From Isoetes taiwanensis (lineage: Eukaryota; Streptophyta; Lycopodiopsida; Isoetales; Isoetaceae): DNA of 64,000 nucleotides. Made by a program: the position numbers and the translations under genes. Numbering within the stretch: the first letter of the stretch is position 1; each line of letters opens with the position of its first letter. The DNA is taken from assembly GCA_021234155.1 (NCBI GenBank), contig JAJEKV010000008.1, forward strand, positions 17,274,006 through 17,338,005, given 5' to 3'. This document shows, in pieces, positions 47,617 through 58,824 of the stretch. Under the pieces are notes generated by a model. The model did no database searches and had not been told where the DNA came from. It saw only the letters and a list, made by a program, of their open reading frames with translations.

Positions 47617-49772
47617 TACCAAGGGCAGTATCAGAATAAGCAATCAGCAACTACGCCAACCGGAGGCCAACAGCAAGGGAAAGCTCAGGAAAAGCCCTTT
47701 GGAGACTGTAAGCCACAAAATGGATCAGGGGGCAGTTCGCTCAAGCGTCTTTTGGACAGCCTGCCAAAGGAAAAGAGGCAGGAATGCATTGAAAAGAAGT
47801 TGTGCTTAAGGTGCTTCCAGCCAGGGCACCGAATGCACGACTGCCCATTCGTCATGCAGGCAGCCTTGGCAGAACTTGCAGATTGGAATTCACCAACCGA
47901 AGGAGACGACGAAGGGGATGACCAGCAGGAAGCGCAAGATATCAAAGAGGGTGAGTGCCATATTTGTGCAGCTATTGAGTCAGGTGATGTTGAAAATCAG
48001 TCCACAGTCATTGCGGCTGAGGGAATCATAGATAGCAGTCCATACCTAGTCTTGATAGATACAGGTCGCTCTCACAACTTTGCCTCTCCTAGGCTGGCTG
48101 CTCTAATGAAGAATAAAGTCTTGAAGTCAAAGCCAAGGCCAGTTAGCATGGCAAATGGTGTCATTCGGCACATTAAGGGGAGGAGGATCACGTTTGACAT
48201 AGACCTTAGTGGAAGTAAGTGGCCGATGGGGGCAGAGGTCATGGATATTGGAAGGTATGACCTTATAGTAGGAATGGAGTTCCTAAAGCCAGCGAAAGCC
48301 ATGATTGACTGCGAGCGCAACGAGATCTCCATGACGGCGCCGGACGGCCACAGATTCATAGTAAAAGGTAAGAAGGTAGCTTCTCCTATGCAGTGCATTT
48401 CTATAAAGCAGCTAAGGAAAAGTATAATAAGAAATAAGGTGGATTATATTCTGAGGTTAGAGGCAATTGAATCAAGTAAAGAGAAGGGAAGTGACCTAAG
48501 TGGGAATCAGTTGCCCAAGCCAGTAGCAAGGCTCATTAGGGAGTTCAATGATGTATTTTCGGATCAAATCCGTCAGTTACCACCTTATAGGGGTGTAGAG
48601 TGTGAAATCACACTAGCTCCAGATGCTAAACCTACCAGCAAGGCACCTTATAGGATGAGCACCCCGGAGTTGATTGAGCTAAAGAAGCAGCTGCAGGAAT
48701 TGCTTGACCTTGGATTTATTAGAGCAAGTGTGTCTCCTTTTGGAGCACCCATACTCTTCATGAAGAAGAAAGACGGGAGTTTAAGAATGTGCATAGATTA
48801 TTGCCAGCTTAACAAGCAGACGATAAAGAACAAGTATGCTCTGCCAAGAGCAGATGATTCGATGGATTAGCTCCAAGGAGCAAAAGTTTTCTCTAAGATT
48901 GACTTAAGGTCAGGCTATCACCAAATAAGGATAAAGGAAGAAGATATCCATAAGACCGCCTTCAGAACGCGGTACGGGCACTTCGAGTTTACGGTATGCC
49001 CTTTGGCTTATCGAATGCCCCGGCAACTTTCATGCGTCTCATGAACGACATCTTCAGGGAGTTCTTAGATGAGTTTGTCATTGCCTTCTTCGACGACATT
49101 CTAGTTTACAGTAAGTCCATTGAAGATCATTGTCAGCAATTGAGAAGAGTGTTGGAGAAGTTGAGACGGCATCGATTGTATGGGAAGCTCTCCAAATGCC
49201 ACTTTGCTACCGAAAAAGTGGAGTACTTGGGCCACGTGATATCAGCGGAAGGGATCTCCACCGACCCCGCAAAGATTGAAGCAGTAGTTGATTGGCCAGC
49301 TCCAAGGAATGTAGCCGAAGTGAGAAGCTTTTTAGGTCTGGCAGGATACTATAGGAAGTTCGTAGACTTCGCTAAGTGGGCATCCCCTTTGATGGACCTC
49401 ACTAAGAGCGTTAAGGTGAAAGATTGGAGAACACATTGGCTAGAAAATGTTCAAGCTTCATTTGAAAAGCTTAAGGAAGCCTTAACAACAGCACCAGTAC
49501 TAATTCTGCCGGATCCAGATAAGGACAAGCTTGTAGCAACGGATGCAAGTAAGATAGCAACAGGTGGAGTCCTTATGCAAGAAGGAAGAGTAGTAGCCTA
49601 TGATTCCAAGAAGTTGAATGATGCCGAGCAGCGTTATCCAACCCATGATCAGGAACTTCTAGCTACTGTGAGAGCTCTTCGTATTTGGAGGTATTATTTG
49701 CTTGGAAGGAAATTTCAGTTGCATGTAATACCCATGAAGCAGGATTTGGAGAAGCAATACCCAGTTTCATGA
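47617..49772 (+). pseudogene. Gypsy nucleocapsid-protease-RT-partial RNase H, broken
   Basis: It is read in frame with gag from 47617. The zinc knuckle [14 protein letters not shown] (CX2CX4HX4C) is at 47803-47844. The protease motif DTG is at 48058 in [12 protein letters not shown] begins with [35 protein letters not shown] and [18 protein letters not shown] stop is at 48868 and a one-base loss at about 48994, just before [12 protein letters not shown]. The catalytic FFDD is at 49086-49097. RNase H starts with the [13 protein letters not shown] segment and runs to [19 protein letters not shown], then stops after an abnormal [14 protein letters not shown]. The rest of RNase H and all integrase are missing. 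Confidence 0.9.
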
Positions 49773-50697
49773 AGGAGTTTGATGGGTGAGTCGTCTCCGA
49801 CTTGGTCGACGCCGACTAGCCAGGAGGTTAGCTTAGTATGTTTCTTAGTTAGCCTTAGCTCTGGCATATGTATTCTAATTAGTAGGATGCATGTGCCAGA
49901 ATCTTGGAACATGTAGGCGATGATGAGATACGCCTTTAAGGCATTCTCTAGGCCAACATGCACCAAGAGGTGCGCATGACCAATAGGGTCATGCGAGAGT
50001 GGAAGTGAGGCATGGTGGGCGATGATGGGACATCTGTCGGATGCTCTCTATGCCACGATGCGGGGCTCGCACACCTGACCATAGGGGGGTCATGGTGAAG
50101 GTTAAAGTGATCATGTGCGATGATGGGATCGTGAGACGTTCCCTAGCTTGAAACCCTTGGGGCATGATGCACTGGGAGTACTCGGCACCGGGTAACCGAG
50201 TACAAGGTAGCACTTGATCATGGGCAATGATAGGATCACCTTAAATGGTCCTTAAGCTCAAATCCGAAAGGGCCATGATCGAGTGCAAGGTAGTAGGGTA
50301 ACCTTGAGCTAGTAGTTCGGCTCAAGGAGGTAGGTAAGGGGGGTGGTCCCCTAAAACCACAAATTTATTAACTAAACTAACGTAATGTGCTACTCGTGCA
50401 GGCAAGTGAGAAGCGAGCATCGAGGAGGGGCGCATTACGAGAAGATGGGGGAACCATGATTTAGATTTAAATTATGAACCCTAACAACTCTTATAGTAAT
50501 GTTTTGATTATTATAGGGAGTAACCTTGTTAAGGCTATATAATTTTGTATAAGTACAAATATAGCCTAAATTTTGGCAATAAACTGTTTAATAGGAAGTT
50601 GATCAATTAAGTTAAATTGAAGTTGCATATTTATGTCGTTTTGCAGGGATAGTGTAGGTTCGTCACCTTAGCGCAATGCTGAGGACAGCATTGTCCT
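49773..50697 (+). other. Gypsy 3' non-coding internal region
   Basis: About 925 bp with no frame of note lies between the pol remnant and the PPT. It contains several related short segments built on GGGCGATGATGGGA and GGGTCATG (around 49915-50240), which suggests local tandem duplication. Long 3' regions are common in large gypsy elements. Confidence 0.6.
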
Positions 50698-50709
50698 AAT
50701 GGGGGAGAA
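50698..50709 (+). other. Gypsy polypurine tract
   Basis: AATGGGGGAGAA lies directly before the TGTGACG of the 3' LTR, the expected place for plus-strand priming. Confidence 0.85.
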
Positions 50710-52938
50710 TGTGACGTTCCAGGGGAATATACGCCATAGATACATATATTCCTGGACCCGTCACTATACAAGTCTACCTTTGTAGCCTTGTATACCTTAG
50801 AAAGTGGTAATGGGTGCATATCTAAGTTAAATGCTTAACTTAGATAACCTTAGGATAAGGCCCATTTCCACATGGCCTTATCCTATTGGGAAAACCGCCA
50901 CACGGCCCCACCCCATTGGTGCCACGTGGCATCCCAGGTGGACCCTAACCTATATTGGCCCAAACCCTAACCCTAGACCTCTTTTCCTGACCCTAGCACC
51001 TGAACACTCATCTACGCACTCAAAACCCCGTTTCGAGCATCGTTCGTCGTAGCATAGCCTAGTGTAGCAGCCCCCGAAGTGTGTGCACAATCTTGGAGGG
51101 AGCACGGCTTCGACCACGTCAAGGAGCATGGAGACGCCAGGATTGGGAGGGAGTGCTTCTGGAGCAGGTAGGTGGAGTAGAGTTCATAGTAGTTCATCTG
51201 GAAGTTAGCACTCCAGATGGGTCTGTATGTTGTATCTAGAGTAGAGCCACCCTAGAACCCTTGTTGAACATCTTGAACCCTAATCAAGGAACCCTAACTG
51301 TAAGTTAGATATGTATGATTAGGTTAAGATGTTCTTATGATGTCACCCTGATATGATGAGATGTGATGATGGTTGATCATGTTTGCTCCTCTTGTATTGG
51401 GAAGGGGGGTAGAGACCTAGTAGCCTTACTTAGTAATGCTCCTAGTTAGATCCTTTAGTTCCGATTATTATGCGGCCTGTGCATAGGGTGTGGGCCGGGC
51501 ATGGGTCCGACACCTCCTGGGGCAATGGTGTCGCCTTGCCTCTCAAGAGTTGCAAGTGTTGGCTTGGCTCTTGTTTTGGGAGGTTAAGTCGGGGACGAAT
51601 CGTGTGTCGCCACGATTCTCTAGCCGCCCGTGGAACCTCTAGACCCCGGGAAGGGGAGATGCAACCCTTCCTGCGTCGACGGACCAGGGAGATGCAACCT
51701 AGAGTTGTCCCGATGGGTGGTACCATGGGATTGCGTATCCGGAAGGCTAGAGTCATGCCAGAGCCCGATCTAGCTCATTCTGCAAAGTATGCACATGAGG
51801 GGCGGATGGAGTGGTCAACCCTAGCCATTGTCTATAGCCAGCCCCGCCATTGTTATGACTCTGTCTGCTCTATCTTGAGCAGGGTTGCCCTTAAGGCCAA
51901 ATTTGTCTGAGCATAATTTAGAAGGTCGGGCGAATAATAGAGTTGCAAGATTAGTTATGCTGGCGAATGTTTTCTAGACATGAATGTTTTTTATAGAAAT
52001 CTAGGCAAATCATGGCCAATACTATTTTGCAAAGATTTAAGTGTCTTTATTCTCCAAGTGCAATTTCTGTGGTGAAATTTTATTCACCAGCATCCATATT
52101 TAATCAAGGACATAAATACATTATAAATATAGTTGCATGATGCAATACCACAACTTAACCTTTGCAAATGAGAACGTGGCTTATCCTTGTAGGTAAAACA
52201 AATCTATTAAAAGGGAGGTCTGTGAAAAAATGCTCTCCAGTGCATGCTTAGAATATTTGAAACATAATAGCTACAAAAATAACTCTTAAAATTATCATAT
52301 GTACCTAGATGGATATGGAGAATAGATTAGGTTATGAAGAAAGCCTAGAATATTAGGCAATTCCTTAAGAAATCTTCGAGAAGGAGGATACAGGATAAGG
52401 CGAATCCATATTTATGACGCTTAATGGATGTGGCGAATTTTCAAGTGGAGCGAGATTTAGTTGTAGAAAAGTTGGCTAATTTTATATTTTTCGTCTATAA
52501 CGGGCCCTACTAAACCATAGCGTCAAAATTTCTCGATACCCTTAAAAAATAGCCTTTTGGCGAACTTTCGTCCTTAAGGGCTACCCTGATCTTGAGGCCT
52601 ATCCAGTCAGTCGACCTCCTTATGAGTCAGAGCCACGAGTAGGAGCTCTCATGTTTTATGGCATATGATTATCTTCTTTGCAGTTATGGATATGTGGATG
52701 AGCTACCCTTCGAGGTAGTATGATGTATTATTATTGCTAGTTCTGACGATGTTTATGCTTCCGCTGTGATAGGAGCCCATAGGGGAAGGGCGCGCAAGAC
52801 ACCTTCGTGTCCCCTTCCCGCACTACGATGATCCCAGAGTGCGGGATAGACGGAGGGCCTGTGCGGTCGAAGGACTGGATGGGGGATTTCCTACGGAGTG
52901 TACGGCTGGGAGCCGTATATTTAGTAGGGAGCGTCACA
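50710..52938 (+). repeat. Gypsy 3' LTR, complete, 2229 bp
   Basis: It starts TGTGACG, ends CGTCACA (perfect 7-bp inverted ends) and is followed by the target duplication CCAAC. The first 614 bp match the 5' LTR. No coding frame inside is convincing. A CCCTAACCCTAG block at about 50964 is telomere-like by chance and is also present in the other LTRs. Confidence 0.92.
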
Positions 52939-53210
52939 CCAACCCTTTTTGAGCTTTACATAGATGAATTGGAATATTGGTAGGAATGCAATGGCAGAGA
53001 TGGTAACTCCATTGCAGGATATGCTATATTATTGCTCCTATATGCGGATGACATAATGCCTTTTGCTAGATCGGCTGCTGCTATGCAAAAACATTTAGAT
53101 GCCTTACATACTTTTTGCCACAGCTCGAAACTACAAGTCAATCTAGGAAAGACCAAAATCCTCATCTTTGAAATGCGGTTATGTGACTACCAGAAGAAAT
53201 ATCTTACAGA
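52939..53210 (+). mobile_element. LINE fragment E, 3' part (RT with intact YADD)
   Basis: It continues fragment E in frame from 44750: LFELYIDELEYW, then a TAG, then IAGYAILLLLYADDIMPFAR with the catalytic YADD at about 53040. LHTFCHSSKLQVNLGKTKIL follows, the usual RT palm end. The first five bases are the gypsy target duplication. After about 53210 I lose homology. Confidence 0.85.
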
Positions 53211-54449
53211 ATATGGAACAATCTGATGGTTCTAAAAATTTTAAACACACCCCAAACGATAATACACCCCAATGTAAAGGAAATCCTTTGTTTTTATGCG
53301 AGTCATTCATCTCAAATGGACTATCTTTTTTCAGTCCAGGAAGATCTTTCTGATTGTAACGGTCTAGGACAGATGGAACTGTGCAAAATTTGTAATAAGC
53401 ACACTTACAGAAAAAGTGGCTCATATACTAATGTGGGAGCAACTAGTATCTGTGACCGTCATGACATTTTCCATTCCATTACGAAGCTTGTACTTATGAG
53501 CTTTGGGGCTTTTGATCTGCCAGTTTTTCCCCTTCCAAATGAGCCTCTCATTAGAATGCAGATGATCTGACGGTGTCGATGTCAGATCCTATTCTAGAGA
53601 GAGACGAGGCTATTTATATGTCCTATGATCTCTCTCTCGTACCGATGAGTTCTTACATTATTTCATTCTTCTTAATCCCTACCCACCCTCAAGAAGTCCA
53701 CATTCATATTGATTTTTTATCGCATGGCTCTCATGACCAGCCCCTCTGGCTTTTGAAAAATTCCTCGTATGTCGTGTGGCATGCGTGAACAAACCCTTCT
53801 TATTTGAGAGGCTATGTTATTTCATATATGTTGTTATGTTGCGTAGCTTGAATGAACAGCCCCTCTGAGTTTTGGAGGACTATAATTTATCATACACCAG
53901 TCCTCCCATGTTTTGGAGGTTACGGGCCAGTGTGATGGCTTATATTTCTAATTTAATGGGTTCTCTTTTCAGATCATCTCGCATCGGAGCTAACTCATGC
54001 TTTTTTAAGTTACTCTCTAATGCCTAATGGATTCTATTAGTTTCTTTTCTCCTAAGTATTTCATATTATACGAATGTCTGTTTCTTTCATGTGGCTTTCT
54101 GTGTCTTTTTCTAGATGAATCGCCGCTTCTCGACTTCCATTTCGTGTTTCCTCTATTGTTTCTTCAACAATATCAATTATGGCCGCCTCGGCTTTTCCTT
54201 TGGAGGCCTCAGACGAAATGTTTATCATTAGGGTTTTCCTCAAAAACCTAAAAGGGTGAGAAGTTTTTTTTCGATGATAAATTTTCACACGTTGTCTCCT
54301 GTTTTCCCTTCCTATTCTACACCATTGTAATTACAGAGGCCAAGGTTGTTTCTATGGTTGGTTCCCTTCATTATTGGATAGTTCGATAAGCTGTTGTGGT
54401 CGACTACCCACTTAGGCATATTTCAAAATGTTTGCACACTGTTGTGATG
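53211..54449. other. Non-coding stretch
   Basis: No gene is supported. Two similar lines around 53735-53770 and 53850-53880 share CAGCCCCTCTG(G/A). The 53340-53420 part shows a short frame (LCKICNKHTYRKSGSY) with a CX2C pair that I cannot assign. Confidence 0.4.
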
Positions 54450-54617
54450 GGCAGAGTTCTGGTTATCAAAAATGGCCCGCTTGGAGCTCCAATTCCAGGG
54501 CCGGGGTTCAATGTAGCAACCCCGGCGCCTTACCTATTTAAAGTTTGAGAATAGGTCGAGGGAGTTTCTCCCCCGATGCCTCTAATCATTCGCTTTACCC
54601 GATAAAACTTTGAACGA

Positions 54618-54673
<56 letters not shown>

Positions 54674-55590
54674 AGTCTTTCGCCCCTATACCCAAGTCCG
54701 ACGAACGATTTACGGCCAAGATCGCTCTGAGCCTCCACCGTAGTTTCCTCCGGCTTCGCCCCTTTCGGCATAGTTCACCATCTTCGGGTCCCAACGTGCA
54801 TGCTCACACTCAAACCTTTCCGCAGAAGATCATGGTCGGCGCATGGTGCACCCGACAACAGGGCTCCCACGCATCGCTTTCCTTTCGCCAAGACGGGTTT
54901 TGAACCCACCAACTCGCACGCATGTTAGACTCCTTGGTCCGTTTTCAAGGCGGTCGAATGGAAAGCCCCACAAGCCAACGTCAGAGCGCCGCAGTGCATG
55001 CTAGCCACGCCAATGTGGCGCGTCGCCCCAAGCCCAAGCCCCGCTTACGGCATCGTCCGGGTCACATGGTCCCTCTTTATCCCACGTCATGGAGCCAACA
55101 TTGGCTGGCACCGAAGCTGACCGGGCAGACCAGCCGAGGCCGCTCCGGCACTCCAACCTGAGCGCACTAGCAACCTCCATTCGCTTCCTCCCAAAGAATT
55201 TGAAGCACTTTTTAACTCTCTTTTCAAAGTCCTTTTCACCTTTCCTCATGGTACTTTGTTCGCTATCGGTCTCTTGCCAATATTTAGCCTTGATGGAATT
55301 TACCACCCACTTAAGGCTGCATTCCCAAACAGCCCGACTCGTGGAGAGCCGTGGAGCAACAGTGGTCCGCCTGACGGGTTCTCACCCTCTCAGGCCCACT
55401 TCCGTGGAACCTCGATCCGTCCGTCGCAGAGGACGCCTTCTACAGCTACAATTCGCGCGAAAACGCCACGATTCTCAATCTGGGCACCTTCCAGTCGCTT
55501 CGCCGCTACTAGGGAAATCCCTTGGTTTCTTTTCCTCAGCTTTATGATATGCTTAAACTCACGCGGGTAGCCTTGCCTGATCTGAGGTCT
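54450..55590 (-). pseudogene. 26S rRNA pseudogene fragment (5' third of the gene)
   Basis: The minus strand matches the conserved 5' part of plant 26S rRNA. The 5' end (about 55590) has the CCCGCGTGAGTTTAAGCATA block, and the rest runs through the region around AACTTTAAATAGGTAAGG near 54530 to GGCCATTTTTGATAACCAGA near 54455. Compared with what I know of the plant gene there are many point changes and indels, such as near 54960-55020 in a variable domain. The remaining two thirds are absent. Protein frames lying across it are not real. Confidence 0.9.
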
Positions 55591-55857
55591 CTTGTGTAGT
55601 GGCCACACAAGGGGAACCAACCGACACCTTAGCGACGAGCAACATGTTGGCGTGGGGGCACCGCCAGGACCAGCCACAGCCGAAGCAAACGATAACCCGA
55701 ACTAACCCCCGCCAAATACGCGACGCATTTAGAGTGCGCGGCGCCCTCCCTATGCACTCCAAATTTACCACGCTTGCCATGGACGGCCAATTTTGCGCCG
55801 TGATTCAGCAAGGCGAGCGAGAGGGACGATTAGACGCCACCAGACATGCCCCTGACA
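55591..55857 (-). other. ITS2-like spacer
   Basis: About 267 bp of GC-rich sequence lies between the 26S and 5.8S matches, the expected place and length for ITS2. It is not conserved enough for a firm sequence match. Confidence 0.7.
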
Positions 55858-55977
55858 AGCCCTGGGCGCAAGTTGCATTCAAAGATTCAATGATTCACGA
55901 AGTTCTCGCGAATTCACATCACGTGATTTTTCATCATCGGGCAAGAGCCAAGATATCCGCTTGCCGGTGAGTGGTAC
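55858..55977 (-). pseudogene. 5.8S rRNA pseudogene, about 120 bp with internal loss
   Basis: The minus strand contains GATATCTTGGCTCTTGCC near the 5' side and TTGAATGCAACTTGCGCCCA near the 3' side, both one or two changes from the plant 5.8S. The middle, including the GCGAAATGCGATA segment, is missing, which shortens it from about 160 bp. Several C-to-T type changes are seen. Confidence 0.88.
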
Positions 55978-56212
55978 TATCCATCATTTTGCTATCCGGT
56001 GCGGGGCGGCCGGGAAGACCCCCCCAATCCAGAGCCGCTCACCATCCAAGACATTAAAAAAAAAAAACACTAGCCGTTGTCAAGAGTAAAGTCGACCCTT
56101 CCCACAAGCAAGCTTGGAGCTTCCGCACCACCATGCGAGAAACATAGATCCCGGGCAATTAATCAAGATCTAGGAAAAGTTTTCCACATACCAGCTATCC
56201 GCCAGTTTTAGA
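55978..56212. other. Probable ITS1 remnant and junction
   Basis: GC-rich sequence to about 56050 could be ITS1. It is followed by a run of A residues at about 56057-56068, then unassigned sequence up to the LINE fragment. No 18S match was seen. Confidence 0.45.
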
Positions 56213-56860
56213 CTATACTCCCGGCACGTGCCCAATGGGGCTTTGCCCTACCACGAATGCGGCGTCGGCTCGAGGTGGAAGGGACTGGGTGCCTGTCTCA
56301 CCCGCATTCGAAGTCACCCCGCCGTCACTTGGAGTAGGCGCTGCCCGGAGGGCCTCCAAGTATAACGGAATGACTTCGGCCAGGAACAAAGCAACTGGCT
56401 GGAAGCCAGGAACTAGGTTCCCATCTTGCGAACGTGTTGCTAGCCACCCAGCAGACTCCACGCCGCCCAACTCGCCACCCGCGAGTACCGCCGCAAATTT
56501 CCCAGTAAGGGGCCCCACTGCTGGATTTCCCCGATCGAACTCATCCAGAGTGTTTCGGTAATGTACTAACCTTTCCGTCAATGGTAAAAGTAACCTGTCC
56601 CGATAAGCCGTCAACGCGGGACACTCCATAAAGAGGTGGTCCAGTTCGGACCAATAGTCATAAGGACGGGTTTGCTTGCAAAGGGGGCACTTTGAAGCAG
56701 CCAGCCTTCCTATGTCGCCTCTAATTTCAGCCTGTTTTGCCAGATAAAGTCCACCCACCCGACACAAGAGGAGGCACTTGATCCCATGGGCAACCAAGTC
56801 CTCCCGCTCGTGGGACGCCTGGATGTATTTTCTGGTCCCGTGGAAGTTCCTTGCAGAATA
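56213..56860 (-). pseudogene. LINE fragment F: C-terminal zinc-motif domain with an open frame
   Basis: A 194-codon open frame (56797-56213) extends upstream in the same sense to about 56855 (NYSARNFHGTRKYIQASHER). It contains CPLCKQ followed by ELDHLFMECPAL and YRDRLLLPLTERL, the CX2C...HX4C arrangement of the zinc-binding region after the RT in plant LINEs. Unlike the rest of the nest it has no stop for nearly 200 codons. It sits directly against the rDNA fragment. There is no RT next to it. The family differs from LINE A. Confidence 0.6.
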
Positions 56861-58810
56861 ATTTGAAAAGGAAGCTGATTGATTTTGTTTTTAATTTCTA
56901 GACTCAGGGGTCTATTTGATCCTAATAAGCTTGAGCTTGAGCTTGTGCTTGATCCTGGAACATATATTTTGATGGTTCACAGGCAGATTCCTGTTTTAGG
57001 CTTCATTCATGCTTTTGAAATTTTTTTGTTTAGGAGACATCATATGATGAAATTGTAGCTGCTTGTTTTTTTATTTGAAGTTTGATGATTCAGGCCAATT
57101 CTTGGGTTAGAGGAATGTAGCAGCTCTTACATCTTAGTAAATTTGAAGGAGCTTATCCTGGTACACATAGAATTTTAATTTGTTTGTGTTTATGGCTCTC
57201 TCTTTGACGTGATGGATCAATTCTAGTGTAGTTGTGGTCTTCAATTTATCAATTGCTCTTGAAGCTAAGTTTTTAGTACAAGTGATTTGTTGTGTTGTGG
57301 TTTTTCATAATTTACTTGCAGATGGGTTCCTTATGGAGGACCAGGGCATTGAACAAGGTGATGTGATAGAGATACAGAGGCTCGAAAAGCCTATTGGAGC
57401 TAGGGTTATACTGCGCTATGTTGTATCAAGTCCTCATGTTGATGCTGCATCTAACACTTTGAATCAGAGCCATGATTTTTCTATCCATATTAATCTTGAA
57501 TATGATGTGAGAATTTTGGAAATTGAGGAGCTGTTGTATGATGATGGGTTATGTGGCAGGCTCTCAGCATTCGTAGGTTAGCTCTCAGATATGATGAGTA
57601 ACATTAACAGTTGCATAGTTTTATGATTAACCTACATGGACGTGGGGTTTGCAGAAAATCTATTTGTTAAAACTTGTGATGGCGAAGTGATGATGCCATC
57701 ACAGTTTTCTTTTGTATTGTAATATGTATAGAAGCTATAATGGCGAGATGATAATGCCATCACAGCTATGTTCTATTTATAATGATCTGGAGAACTTGTG
57801 GTATTTTAAAACATGAGAAATTGAAGATTGTTGAAGTTGGAAGATTGGAACTATTAAATCAATAGTATTTGAAAATTTGTATAGTGTACATACGATACAG
57901 ATTGGCAGATTAGATGTTGTGCTAGCATATTGGAGGAGCGTGATGCATGGAGCAAGATGCAGTGCTTGTAAGCGACCAACTCCTCATGTATGATTTCAAT
58001 TTTCTAGCTCACTGAATATGCATGGGTTTGATTTCAAGGAGCTATAACTTTGTTTGGTGCACACGTACATCTAATTTTTGATGATATGGAAATATAGAGG
58101 TTCATATCCTCTGATTTATGAAACCATTGTGTAATCTTCATAATAATTCTAGGTTTTACAATGTATTCTATATGCAACATATGCTACTTTTCGGGCACCG
58201 ATCCCAAGGGACGAGATTTCATCCCATCGAGCATATTCCCATGTGATTTAGTTGCACATATACATTTGGTCAGCGATACAAAATATAATTCCACAATCAT
58301 GTCCCTAACCCCTTCAACTTAGGCTATATTCCCATCCCCTGATTTGACTTAAAACTCCGGATCAGGGGATTGTAATCGTTGGACCCTAATCTTGACCAAA
58401 ATTTTTGAGGTTAGAACTGCTTCAAGTAAACATATCAGTTTACATGCTGCAGTTGTGGCAGTATCATTGTAACTCACCCTGTTCACATGCAACTAAAAGG
58501 TGGTCATGTGGCAACATCAAGTACTAGCGTTTTTCTGATGTGGCACGATGCCAGTATGACGTGGAAAAAAAGGGGCAAATGTTTTTTGTGATGGCATCAC
58601 AGTTATGGACCAAGAAAAAGCTTCTATACTAGATGGTAGGTCCAGATTCCAATGTTAGAAGCCACAATTACTCGTGTGGCATCAATTACCATGAAATTGA
58701 AGTACCGAATAGGATGTTTGATTCCACTACATATTAATTAGTTTCTATATAGGGAATATTTGAAATTGCATCAAATTTCTGGAATTCAAAAATGGGAGGG
58801 GGAGGGGGGA
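56861..58810. other. Non-coding stretch with one unidentified plus-strand frame
   Basis: The frame 57234-57581, especially from a CAG acceptor-like site at about 57321 onwards (GFLMEDQGIEQGDVIEIQRL, ARVILRYVVSSP, HINLEYDVRILEIEELLYDD), looks protein-like but matches nothing I know. It ends at a GTAGGTTAG. Nearby, GATGCCATCAC or GATGGCATCAC occurs at about 57687, 57752 and 58592, partly inverted, next to TATAGAAGCT-like sequence. This suggests ends of a small inverted-repeat element around the frame. Confidence 0.4.
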
Positions 58811-58824
58811 GGAAGGAAGGAAGG
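58811..58824 (-). repeat. (GGAA)n tail of LINE A copy 2
   Basis: Read on the element strand this is (CTTC)n or (TTCC)n, as in copy 1. It merges into a purine-rich stretch on the flank (58793-58810). Confidence 0.75.

Larger units (their letters stand above)
44751..52938 (+). mobile_element. Ty3/gypsy (chromovirus-like) LTR retrotransposon, nested in a LINE, defective
   Basis: The 8188-bp element is flanked by identical 5-mers CCAAC (44746-44750 and 52939-52943). The 3' LTR (50710-52938) begins TGTGACG and ends CGTCACA. The 5' LTR keeps only about 614 bp, and the break also removed the primer-binding site. The order inside is an extra upstream ORF, gag, zinc knuckle, protease, RT, partial RNase H, about 930 bp non-coding, then the PPT. 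Integrase is absent. The RT sequence ([39 protein letters not shown]) fits plant chromoviruses. Retained LTR parts differ at about a dozen of 614 positions by eye, so insertion was fairly recent compared with the LINEs. Confidence 0.95.

Noticed and set aside
51470-51910. 146-codon open frame in the gypsy 3' LTR
   Set aside because: It lies in LTR sequence with no recognisable domain; LTR frames are usually chance.
54922-55970. Several open frames of 80-150 codons on both strands
   Set aside because: They lie across the 26S/ITS2/5.8S pseudogene and have no protein features; they are shadows of GC-rich rDNA.
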